A stretch of 64,000 bases of DNA, taken from Silurus meridionalis. Its lineage: Eukaryota > Chordata > Actinopteri > Siluriformes > Siluridae. The notes under the pieces are model-generated. The model saw only the letters and a list, made by a program, of their open reading frames with translations. It ran no database searches and was not told where the DNA came from. The position numbers and the translations under genes were made by a program. Positions 1 to 10,800 of this stretch are shown in pieces (the stretch's first letter is position 1; each line of letters opens with the position of its first letter). The DNA lies in assembly GCF_014805685.1 (NCBI RefSeq), contig NC_060909.1, forward strand, positions 6,493,792 to 6,557,791, given 5' to 3'.

Positions 1-1
1 C

Positions 2-569
2 CAGTGGTGGATGAAGTACACAAACCATGCACTTGAGTTAATGTGAGATACATTACATTATACAAGACTCTTGCTTAATTAACTCATTTTATGTGAAAAG
101 ACTGTTTCTCTTAGCACACCAATCGATTAATATAATATTAATTAGTCAAATACTTATTGATATCTTTAAAAATTATCATGAGCCCAAAACCTTCTTTTTA
201 ACTAAAGAAAACGTGTAAATAAGGCCACAGGTGTTGCAGCAAGTTGGAGTCAAGAGTTTCTTCCATCATGTATTACTCTTAAAATGTTCTGCGTGCTGTT
301 ACTGAACTGTATGTTCATGCTGAGTAGATACCACCAAGCAGCAATCAAAACAGAGTGAGCTCTACCCTGTTTGGTGACTTGCTGCGTGCTTGACCAGTTA
401 CGTTTTTACTGATTTCACAAAATGTATTTAAGTAAAAAGTAAGATATTTGACTTTGAAATGTAGTGAAGTTAAAGTCTCCCCAAATGGAAAAACGTCAAG
501 AACAAATACATGAAAAAGCTACTTAAGTACAACAAGGAATTACATTTATTTCCTTACTGTTCACCGCTG
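2..569. mobile_element. hAT-like non-autonomous element
   Basis: Begins CAGTGGTGGATGAAGTAC and ends so that the reverse complement reads CAGCGGTGAACAGTAAGG, imperfect terminal inverted repeats of the CAGNGGTGRA type seen in teleost hAT MITEs. The interior has the typical 'acttaagta' runs near both ends. There is no coding capacity. The left target duplication lies outside the window and cannot be checked. Confidence 0.55.
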
Positions 570-1809
570 GCTCCTATTTGTATGTTCTACCCTGTTGTAC
601 TTTTGCTGAACTTGTGATCTCTGGGGGAAAGCTTTTTCCTCACACCACTCAAGAGATTTTTTACTAAGAAAGAATTCAATTGTCTAATGTACATGTACAA
701 GACTGTGGTGCATAGCTAGGCATTTCAGTATTGTAAGTCTCCTGTGTATGAGTTTTTCCAATTTCTGTGACGAAGCACAAAGCAATAAAATGTTCATAGT
801 AGATATGCATTGCCTTTTATACTTTTCACTGGCATAAGAAATTAAATATAATGAGTAAATAAAAGATATAAAAGAGTGTAAAATAAATGTGTAGTTCCTG
901 CAGAAAGTGCAACGCTGACTGATTCTTACACAAATATTATAAATCTTAATTTATAACATATTATATACAGAATGTTATACATAGCCCTGAGATAATTAGT
1001 CCCTTTTTACCATCAGGGTTTCTGTTATGAGACAATTTTGTCTAATCTGAGATTATTTTGTTTCTTTTCTTCATTCAAATTGCCTCTATGATCTAGAAAA
1101 AAGGAAGCATGTTTGAAGACAGTTTGTTTAAAACTATAAAAATACTGTTACCACAGTGTGATTTAACTGGGACTGATTTATGACTGTTTGAAAATGTGCA
1201 CAGGAAATGGATTAAAGGAAAAAAGATCTCTTATGGCACAGTTCAGTTCAAGTTAAATCTTTGATCTAAGACCATTTAAAAGATATTTGGCAGTGCAAAG
1301 TCTCTGTAAACAGCACGCATAATAAGATGACTGATACTCAGGAATCAAAAAATGTATTTTGAATTGGGATATTTAGAGGCTTTTGAAAAGGACTCTAGCT
1401 GCACAGTTTAAGGCTTGAATGAGGTTTTAAAATATATTATAATATGCATTTAATGCATTTATCATAATGAATTCTGCTGCAGACTCACATATCAATAATA
1501 CATGACAGCAGAATGTGTGCGTGAGTGTGTGTGTGTGTGTGTCAGTATTACTCACCTGTTGGAGGAGGTATATATCGGGCGATCAGCTCTGTACAAGTGT
1601 AAACATAGCATGGAAAGTTCTGTAAGCATGCTAATTTGGCCCAATGTGATCTTTGCATTGAATCAGACATATTTTCTATATTTCTAGTGAACCTGTTTAG
1701 TAATTGACTACCAATAGCATGAGGAAAAACAGCAAGACTGCTACAAATTTGGCAAGAATATAGGATTTATATATAATGGAATAATACATGTACACTGTAT
1801 ATATTATTA
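570..1809. other. AT-rich non-coding flank
   Basis: No gene or clear repeat recognised apart from a short GT run (about 1527-1542) and the splice-like pair at 1554-1591 described under findings. Confidence 0.5.
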
Positions 1810-2819
1810 CAGTGGAAGGTGGTCAGGGCCAGCAAAGCTTTCTCTGCTGGCCTAAACACTATCAGAAGCACTGGCCTACATTCACAACCTAAATTCTAAT
1901 ATTTGTTCCATAAGATTTTATTCATTTATTCCCAACAGTTTATTCTCTTCATTTTGTAGCATCTCTCTTGGCTGCACTGCTTCCAGTACGTGTATTTGGA
2001 TGTTAGATTTTTTGTACAATCCGATTTCAGCAAAGTCTGTTCTAATGGCGTTTTTTTTTTTACCATTGTCTTCTTAATAAATAGCTCTGTTTCTTTAACC
2101 AATCAGATTTCATATTCACCTTACAGGGCAGCTAGCTGGCCCAGAGTAGCCTCAGCATTTTTTCATCATCTGATTGGTTGGTCAGAGGAAAACTGTTACA
2201 GCCAAGTTCGACTGGCAAAACACGTGTGTAGCTCTGTCTTAATACATCTGAGTTAGACTTTTTTATGCCTATGGAGAAAGAGAAATTTATTTGGTCAAGG
2301 ACATACTTAAAAATACATTTTCAAGAAAAGCTAGACATCGTGAGGAGGTCACCCAACCCTGAAGCTAGCTAGCGTGTCTCAGCACGGGAAAGGGTTTGTT
2401 CACCACTTCCAGACCAGTGAATACGAGCGATACCACTGACTTGCAGCCTCTGAGGAGTGGTGCAAATTATGAGTCTGCATCTCTGGTGAGTAGGTTGTAT
2501 TTTATTTACATTTAAATGTTTTTGTCATGTTATTAGACAAATATTGATTCTGAACTGCTCCAGATGATGTAGGTGCACAGTTGCGGTTGTAGTGTAGAGG
2601 TTTGGAGTCTTAACTGGGTTTACTGCTTTAGTAAAATATTATTCACCCTTCATATGTAAAATGCCTCTCTCTCTGTAATGGCACGCGTTGTTATTTAGCG
2701 TTTTTGTATTGTATTGATGGTTTCTATAATTGCGACGTGATAATGGTGGTATTAAGAGGTGGATTAAATCGGGAAGTCCCCACTAAAGGCCCAGGTACCA
2801 AATGCACAGCCTGCCACTG
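1810..2819. mobile_element. hAT-like non-autonomous element, about 1 kb
   Basis: The left end reads CAGTGGAAGGTGGTCAGGGC and the right end reverse-complements to CAGTGGCAGGCTGTGCATTT, sharing the CAGTGGNAGGNTG ends of a hAT-like family. A hairpin follows the left end (GGCCAGCAAAG / CTTTCTCTGCTGGCC, 1827-1851). No transposase frame is present. A convincing 8-bp target duplication is not visible, so the exact borders are uncertain. Confidence 0.5.
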
Positions 2820-3284
2820 GTATATTCATAAATATAGAGTTATAAAGAATGCTCAATATGTGTGTCTTGTTGTATGGAATTAAAATTGCAGGTAAAGCAG
2901 GTCGTCAATAAAAGAAATTTAACCACTTCCAATATGATAGATATGTTGTATCACATAATCTCACAACCAGCCAATAAGTATCTACCTGTTATCATATCTG
3001 AGTTAATAAAGGAGAGAAAATACATGAAAATACAAATCAAAAAACAATGTTGAGTTCATGATGAAGCAGACACATTTACTTTAAAGTCCATCTTATTTAA
3101 TGACCAGATACATGTCAAACTGTCCATTTTGAGGAACTGACCAATGCCCAGTTTCTCATAATCACGTACGCTGGTTTCACTATGTGAGCGGAGACGGTTT
3201 CTGCGGTTCCTCCTGCAGTTAGTGAGAGAAAGTACAAACAGATATAGAGAGAAAATTACGAACTTAATAAATTAATTCGAATCC

Positions 3285-3287
<3 letters not shown>

Positions 3288-3346
<59 letters not shown>
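3288..3346. repeat. (CA)n microsatellite
   Basis: About 29 uninterrupted AC/CA dinucleotide units. Minus-strand frames through it give spurious VCVC peptides. Confidence 0.95.
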
Positions 3347-3350
<4 letters not shown>

Positions 3351-3636
3351 TGGCTTGAGTTTCCATATAGTCCCTTTTTCCCAAATAGAAAATATCCCAG
3401 AACCGTCAGTTTGTGTCTTCGTGGATACATTTCTGCAGGATGAGAGGAGAAACATATCTGAACATAGTAACAGGAAACCAAATACTGCAAATGAGCTAGC
3501 TAAAACTATAACCATTACAGCACAAGAAGTACTTTATTATCAATTTCTGAATTATTTCTGGCTTTTTACTACAAATCCAGTTTCAAATGTCAGGTGGTGG
3601 AGTCCAGGGGCCAGAAACAATACCAATGTATATGTG

Positions 3637-4309
3637 TGTCACGTATATACGTATATATAAGCGAGAACAAACAGAATTGCAGGCAAGATCTTTAATTTAA
3701 TAAGAAGACAAATAATCTGAAACTTTGCCTAATGTTTTAGATTATCTGTCTGCTTAATTTGATAGTAATTTGATACTAACTAATAAAAATGTTAACACAG
3801 AACACCTGTGAACTGACACGTGAACATAAGGACCAATAAACAGACGGTGTGAAGACAATAATGAATTAAAACGACATGTGAGACACCGAACCAAAACAAA
3901 GGCATGTAAAAGATAAAACAAAAACAAAGTGTACAACAGCTTGAGGGGCCTCACCATGGGCCTCTGAACTGAGCATGGCCGGAGGGGCTTCCCTTGATCC
4001 CCAGATTACCTTGGTTTAGGAGAAGCTCCGCCCACTGGCGATCCGTGCAGGAGAGCTTGGAAAACATGAATATTAGCCACATTAGCTTAAGATCCATTAG
4101 CCTGAGATCCTCATCTGATTTGGGTTCCAATTATTCTTTAAAATAGATTTGACTCTAGAAAAAAAAATCTACCGGGATGTAACACACCATCATTAAATGC
4201 TGGTGAAAAAGTCCAATGCGTGAATTCGAAAGAGTCCGGCTTGGACATGGCGTTTAACTTAGCAACGTAGCATCCCTTTTCCGGCACAGTAATCTGTCAC
4301 GTATATACG
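3637..4309. mobile_element. Possible retroposed insertion flanked by a 15-bp direct repeat
   Basis: TGTCACGTATATACG occurs at 3637-3651 and again at 4295-4309, enclosing 643 bp, as a target-site duplication would. The enclosed DNA contains one copy of a dispersed repeat (about 3793-3861) that recurs at 5034-5101. No coding frame. The repeat is partly palindromic, so chance is not excluded. Confidence 0.35.
3793..3861 (+). repeat. Dispersed repeat unit, copy 1
   Basis: Shares AACACAGAACACCTGTGAAC, then TGACANGTGNACANAAGGACC and AGACGGTGTGNAGAC with 5034-5101, in the same orientation. Family not identified. Confidence 0.6.
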
Positions 4310-4716
4310 CTTTTTTCATAGACATATAACACATCAATGCTATTAAAAAATTTACATTTTTTCCAGTATTTCTGAAGCATGAGAAAAGTTGAAATGGTGA
4401 GGGTGAACACAGAAAAGGCTTTTCCTTAGTGACAAGACTTTATTTTATTTATTGGAAATTTAATGATAGGGTCGTCTCCACAATATTTAAACTAGAATAT
4501 AAAAAGCCAAAAATATATATGACACGTGTAAGCTTTCGCAATTTCTTAACATATCATTTTCTAACTAGTCAAACTATCAACATTTTATGTAAATTAATAT
4601 TTTTTGTTCCCCATGTAGATAATAAACCACTGATATCAGTTGATAAATAGTTTTATTTTGGTCCAGAAATCTGCAGATCCTCAGTTTAGCTGTTTACATG
4701 GATCTCTTTCCTGGAC

Positions 4717-4728
4717 CAAGATGGCGGA
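4717..4728 (+). promoter_or_regulatory. TISU/YY1-like translation-initiator element
   Basis: CAAGATGGCGGA matches the TISU consensus SAASATGGCGGC at 11 of 12 positions (last base A instead of C). In vertebrates this element combines a YY1 site with a start codon in very short 5' UTRs. Presence is direct; function is inferred. Confidence 0.4.
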
Positions 4729-4915
4729 CATGTTGGCGTATCACAGTAACGAACCGAAGCGACTAATGAGGCGTCTATGTGTTTTATACTTTATGTCTTT
4801 AACTCTATGCGAGAGCAGTTGCAAGTGCAAGAAAGAGCTTTCATTTAATAAACGGCGATACACGTGGAAACGTGGCCGCTCGGTAAAAAAATATATTTTT
4901 TTATTAATTAATTAA
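4721..4915 (+). CDS. Unidentified candidate first coding exon or small ORF
   Basis: ATG at 4721 sits in CAAGATGGCGGA, close to the TISU/YY1 start element. The frame runs 64 codons to a stop at 4913-4915. A GTAAAA donor-like site at 4883 would instead end an exon of 54 codons in phase 0. The predicted peptide starts MADMLAYHSNEPKRLMRRL, has a hydrophobic stretch CVLYFMSLTLC, then cysteine/lysine-rich SSCKCKKEL and a basic end KRRYTWKRGRS. This CpG-containing block is unlike the AT-rich flanks. I do not recognise the protein and see no following exon on the + strand. It may be a first exon, a decayed retrocopy or part of a transposon. Confidence 0.3.
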   Translation: MADMLAYHSNEPKRLMRRLCVLYFMSLTLCESSCKCKKELSFNKRRYTWKRGRSVKKYIFLLIN

Positions 4916-4928
4916 TTAATTAATATCA

Positions 4929-4959
<31 letters not shown>

Positions 4960-5033
4960 ACGTCACTAATAGACGAGTTACTTGCGACACGGCAATCAAA
5001 CAAAGTGGTATTTATACACACACTGATTAACAG

Positions 5034-5101
5034 GGAAACACAGAACACCTGTGAACTGACAAGTGGACAGAAGGACCAATGACGAGACGGTGTGGAGACG
5101 C
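5034..5101 (+). repeat. Dispersed repeat unit, copy 2
   Basis: Second copy of the unit at 3793-3861, diverged at several positions. It lies just downstream of an AAAT/AATA tetranucleotide run (about 4903-4961). Confidence 0.6.
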
Positions 5102-5237
5102 GACATGAATCTATCAAAACACGTGAAATGTGTTAGGACTCGTTAGGAATATCACGCTACGCGCTGCCACATGATTAATTTTTTTCAAAGAAACTGTTAT
5201 CATCAACGCCCCCTAGAGGACAGAACCCACTACAATC

Positions 5238-5257
5238 ATGTTACATGAACAGTAAAG

Positions 5258-5299
<42 letters not shown>

Positions 5300-5343
5300 A
5301 AATAGAGACCGATAGGTATAATGCTTTACTGTTCATTTAACAT
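5238..5343. repeat. Inverted repeat with (ATT)n loop
   Basis: Arms at 5238-5263 and 5318-5343 are 26 bp and complementary with one mismatch; the inner 19 bp (ATGAACAGTAAAGCATTAT) pair perfectly. The space between is mainly (ATT)n at about 5258-5297. It would fold as a long hairpin. Confidence 0.85.
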
Positions 5344-5374
5344 AATAAGTTCACCCCTTACCCCTCCTGCCTTA

Positions 5375-5440
5375 TTATTATTATTATTAGTAGTAGTAGT
5401 AGTAGTAGCAGTAGTAGTAGTAGTAGTAGTAGCAGTAATA
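5375..5440. repeat. (ATT)n/(AGT)n trinucleotide repeat
   Basis: A short ATT run passes into about 16 AGT units with two AGC interruptions (CAG within). The reverse strand would read as a threonine run, which is not a gene. Confidence 0.9.
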
Positions 5441-7085
5441 GTAGTACATCTGCTTTTCTGCATGTTTTTCTTACAGTTTTTCAGATAAAGAAAACCAACC
5501 ACCTTTAACATATTTAGTCTGATGAAGTCTGATGAAGTGTATTCAGAATTTGAAATATTCATCCTTTCTCCTGTTACACTCATTTTTTCCCATCACTCTT
5601 TCTCTCATTCACTTAAATTGGATTTTTAATTGAGCTTGATTTGTATTGTCCAGCTACAACCAACAAGCTATATAACAAAACATGGTCTAAACTGGAGATA
5701 GCAGACAGAATTGCACAGACAGCTTGCACTCACCCTTCTCCATTCATTAATTTCACTGGGAAAAAAAGCTAAAGTGGGTGACTCCTTAGCCTCTGTCGGT
5801 ATTTGGTGTCTGAAGTCACTCTTTAAATTTGTTTTTATCTAAAGCTCATACGGTTTTACCGGTAAACACAATTCCAGTTTTCCTTACGCTGCTCATCCTT
5901 TCTGAATTAACTAATAAATACAAAATGTATTTTGTATATATAGATGCTTTGTAATTTTTTGTATTTAATTTAAATAGAGCACTCTATATAGAAAAAAATA
6001 TTTGAGAGGACTTTCAAAAGACTTGTCTAATAAGGGACTTGACCGGCAATAATACAGAATATAAAATAAAATGGGAAATAATTTCAAATGTAGTATGTAC
6101 TGCAAACCAGCCTCTAGATGTCAGCAAAGAACACCTAGTCATGTATCATTCCACAGGGTTCCAGGCGTGACCCTAAACTGTAGAGTGGCATATTCCCCAG
6201 TGTCTGTGTGGGTTCTTCACCTCTCAAATCTTTTAGTTTATGTGTACTTATGTGTATATGGTGTGTAGCATCCCAGACCAGCAATCCAATCATCCCAGAA
6301 CAGCAATCCCAGCAATTACATTTTTTTTCTGCCATTATAAAACTTCTGTGACATTTTTTATTATAAAGGCATTAACATTACAAATATTTGAACATCATTA
6401 AATACACATAAAAAAGCCTTTTACATACCAATAGTAATGATATATACACTGTATGTAATATCTCTCATCACTGATATATATATATATATATATACTCACA
6501 AACCACACTCATGTCTACCTCCTGACTTTCTACGTATAGCTCACAAAAAGTGTGAGGCCTGAGATGATAAGCAGCGTCAGACATATACCTGTGAAAATAC
6601 TTATATAAATATACACACAATTTGCATAATTCAAATAAATTACTTTTAATACTACCCGATGAAAGAAATACTCCAAAGTTTTCAACCTAATCTCACACTA
6701 ATACAACTGTAGTTCATGTGCAATTACAAAACACTTTACTGCAAATAACCTCCTCTTATAATTAAAGTCTAAGCGCAGCTGAACATGTAAAATATGGGCC
6801 TATGTAATGTGAATGTAAATGTAAAATAATGTAAGAATATAAAGTTCACACTCAGACAGAAGCTCTTTTCATAAATATAGTGAGGAGTCTTTGCTGTTCC
6901 TGTATGTGATCTAATCAGATGGAAACGGAGGCATGCTCACCAATACATATATAAATAATTTGTTTAGGAAAGCAGTGTGTGTTATATTAAAAGCAACTGG
7001 CTCTAGACTTCTGTTATAAGCAAGATTTTAAGTAATCTGGTGTATTTGAGTAATATGGGTATATAATTTGAGTAATATGGTGAGT
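5441..7085. other. AT-rich non-coding flank downstream of paqr5
   Basis: No gene recognised. Contains a short TA run (about 6474-6494) and an AATAAA on the minus strand at 6362-6357 that could end the paqr5 transcript. Confidence 0.5.
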
Positions 7086-7290
7086 TTATGCCCTAGCACC
7101 TCTATGCTGAAACAGCTGGCCCTTGAGGAAGACATTTAACCCTCTCTGCTCGAGGGGAGCTGTATCCTGGCTGACCCTGTGCTCTGTCCCCAGCCTCCTT
7201 GCAGGCTGGGATACGTGAAGAAAGAATTTAACTGTGCTGTAATGTACTGTATATGTGACAGATAAAAGATTCTTTCTTACTATTGTTTTT
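7086..7290 (+). repeat. Teleost interspersed repeat (SINE/LINE tail type)
   Basis: Contains the widely dispersed teleost string 'ttaaccctctctgctc', then 'gctgtatcctggctgaccct', 'gaaagaatttaactgtgctgtaatgta' in pieces, and ends 'gacagataaaagattctttctt'. Identified from memory of fish genomes, so the class is uncertain. Confidence 0.55.
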
Positions 7291-7541
7291 TTTCTTCTCA
7301 CACTGAACAAAAGTCCCAATTCTTGCTCAGGCTTGCACCGGTAATTAAGATTAGGTTGAAAATCTTAGATTATTCCTTCACTTTTCCGAAAAGGCTCAAA
7401 GCCATTGTGCATTTTCTTATGCTCTAAGCCAAAACGTTTTTTTTTTTTTTTATAACCGTTGACAAACGTTTTTTGACATAACCCTCCATTATATCAGTTC
7501 CAAACTTCCAGTGGGGACTCAGAGAGCTTGAGTTTGTGGTT

Positions 7542-7804
7542 TCAGTTCTTCTTTGCTGCACTGGACCTTTTTCTGGTTGCTTTTCCTCGAACAGGACTGT
7601 AAAAAAGAGGATAACTGAAGAAGCAGATTATGCCCAGACTAATAACAATGGACAGCATAGTTGCTCCGTGAGTCCCTCTAAAGGTAATTTCAGGAGCGTG
7701 AACACGCAGCCATGGCCGTCTCACAGCCATGTCCATCTGTATGGCCTGCATTTGAAAGTGTGTGGCAATGACCCCACACACGTGGAACAGCTGGTGGCTG
7801 TGGC
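7542..7804 (-). CDS. paqr5: paqr5 terminal coding exon 7 (PAQR motif C and C-tail)
   Basis: 263 nt; the acceptor is CTTTACAG and the TGA stop is at 7544-7542. Begins GHSHQLFHVCGVIATHFQMQ with putative ligands His256 and His260, followed by the last membrane segment (about SIVISLGIICFFSYPLFY) and a lysine/arginine-rich tail. The 3' UTR end is unknown. The nearest AATAAA on the minus strand that I noted is at 6362-6357, which would give a UTR of about 1.2 kb containing the dispersed repeat at 7086-7290. Confidence 0.95.
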
Positions 7805-10800
7805 CTGTAAAGGAACAATGAGAAGGAGTTTTCAGTGACTCATGACCTTGACTTTGATGTTTGCAGCAGCAGAATGACAGCAAACCTATAGATGTATACT
7901 GTGTATACTGTGTATAGATCTTTTCTAAACGTATGACCACTGGCACATTTTGCGTAATGAGGCATTGGCAGTCATATGACTGATTTGTTGGGTTCATTTG
8001 TACCTAATGAGCTGAGACTGAAAATATGCTTAATCTAGTCACCTTTTAAAAGGCATTGATTCAAAGCTAAGGTCATTATAGGATTCTATTTTACGTTTTA
8101 AAACAAAACACTCTACACACTGACATGTTATGTCTCTTCTAATGTACCCTAATGTACTGGATGTTGGTGAATACAGTACAGTATGTGTTTTTTTTATAAT
8201 TATTTATTTACTTTTTAAAGCTTATGTCTGTTAAAGTCTGGTGTGACTGCCACTTAACTCCTAATCCCACAGTTCCTCTTTATTTTTACCAACCAATGAA
8301 ACAGATCAACCTTTCTGTTTTGCATTGAATCGAAAAGCTGTGCTTCACAAGCTCACATAAATAAACGAATATACGCGTGTTTCACATTACGCGTTTATTT
8401 ACACTTTTGAGCTTTTTTTTTTTTTTTTTTTTTTTCTTTTCAGGGAAAGTGAAATATATTCACATTTAGTTTGACTGCTGTTTTATCCAACACGGAACAG
8501 CACTTTTTTTTTTACGTTTTCCATATTATGTAATGTAACAATCTGTAATGTTTTGTATATTACGTGTCCGATCACCCGAAAAGTGTTCAATAACTTCATT
8601 TAAAAGCTCCACCCTGGGGCCTCAAAGTCTGTATCTTGGCTCCCCGTCTCATACAGCTTAGAGGACACATTTAAAAACAAAGTTTGACTGAATGTTCCCA
8701 GTTGAGGCTAGGCCAGGCTCTGCAATGAGTTTCCATTCCACATCAAGTCTTCACTGAATTTTTATTATTTTAATTCATGTTTATGACTAATGTATACTAA
8801 CTAACAATACTAACTCATGTTAGTATGCATTTGTATATCTTATAGCTACTTGTGTTACAATATAAGGTAGAGAATAAAGGTTTGATCCTTTAAGCTTTCT
8901 TACTTTAAAAATGTTTCCTGACTTCATACCATTTTGCATTAAACAGCACACACATGCTACACACCCTGCTGCTGGACGGTTGTGCAAACACGCAGAGCAG
9001 GTTTGGGAGTGACCAATCACAGCTTACCTATTAGGTCGAAACGTCCAGGTGCCAGCCTTTCGGGCAGATGTGTGGCAAACAAAAAACCTGTGAGGAAAGC
9101 CAGGAATATGTGATAAACGTGGAGAGAGTTTGCTTCATTTGCAGTGCAGCCTTCTCCCACACACAGAAAGATCTAGATAAAGAAAGAAAATGAACACAGG
9201 TTTGTATTGCTATCAAATGCTGCTGTTTGATTTGCAAACTGAAGGTCTGATTCAGAAATGGTTTAGTAAACAGTTGGTATTGTGTACACATCCAGAGCTA
9301 AATAAAGAAGACCATGATTTTTTTTGGTTCATAATTCAGTTCTTTCAAATCATTTTTCTGTGTATTCAGCCTTTTATTTTGGGATAGTTTTATTATCAAA
9401 GAAAACAGCCACTTTTCCTTTTCCACATTTACTCGACAATAGGCTACTGAACAAAGAATTATAATCATGATGGTTTCTCCAATTCTGGCTCATCAGCTTT
9501 AAAAGAAGTGGCGATATTTTACACCTGATGTTTGCATGAGCTCCTGAAAAACTAAACTTCAAAAACATGTAGGACCACTTGCAAATCTCTTATCAGCAAG
9601 CGGAAGTAAAGCTTCAGGATGTATGCTTCATCATACATAGACAACTATAAAGGTAAGGAAATACTTGGTAGAAATCTTTCTAAAAGAAATCCTAATCCAA
9701 CGTTAGCAAACAAATGCAAACAATGCTACTGGAGTTACAACACCAAGCTATTTTAAAACATTAACAGCATTTGGCACCCTTATCCAGAGCAACTTACAAT
9801 TATATAACTATGGACCTTGCGCAAGGGCCCAGAAGCGGCAGCTTGGTGGTGCTGGGATTTGAACTCGCAACCTTCCAGTCAGAAGTCCAACACCTTAACC
9901 ACTAAGGCTAACATATGCTTTCTACAAGACATCTAAAACAATCCATTTGCATTTTTCGCCACTCATGCTGCATCATAAGACAATAACAGACAAGAAGGAT
10001 AATGGTATGTCATTTGCTTTCTTCTTTGTACTTTAACGCCTATACATCGATTATTGCTGTGATTGACAGATATATTGCTGAATGTTTGGCCTGTAGATAC
10101 AGATTACTCACATTCTTAAGATTTATTTGAAAAAACATATAAGTAAAATATTGCTATTCTTATTATTCATATATTACAATAAAATATGTATATATTATAA
10201 TAATCTATATTATTATTGTGTGTTGTGTAAACTAGGATAGAAACCGGCATGCCCTTATTTTGCCAACAATTGCTTATAGGCTATGCTTCAACACTCACAC
10301 AAAAAGGCCTGATTTCTCCCTGATGTCTTAACCGCATCCATATTTGTTCGCAAGAGTTAATCATGATAGTGGCAAACGAATAAATAAGAATTAAAGTGAA
10401 GTTTAACTTCCAAGCCATCATGCATATAGTGAAAATGCTCCTTTTGGTATCTTTTAGTTGAACCCATGCCAGGAATGCATAAATCTTTCACAACAGTCTA
10501 ATTTTGCCTTTATCATTCTGTACCTCTTGGCAGACATATGCAACAGCTTGTTTTTTCTCTCTGCTCTATTAGATAACTCTTTTTTCCTGTATGCATATTT
10601 AATGAGAAAACTAAGAATATTCCAAAGCGTTATTGTTGTATTTGTGTGTGGGTGTGCATACGGTTAGAGACTCACCCTATAGAAGAGAGGAATGTTGTCG
10701 AACAGGTAGGGGTAGGAGAAGGCTAAAATACGCAGAACCTTGCCAAATCTGGGTCTCTTGCATTCTGCAAACCTGGGCATCAGATAAAGAGAAATTTAAA

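Noticed and set aside
1..7541. kif23, expected left of paqr5 by human synteny
   Set aside because: I looked for kinesin motor text on the minus strand and found none; the gene is probably beyond the window.
9028..10772. An apparent one-base frameshift between paqr5 exons 5 and 6
   Set aside because: I first misread the exon 5 donor. The strand reads TATAGG/GTGAGT, so the Arg codon is complete and exon 6 starts in frame with ATC; the full 1020-nt frame is intact.
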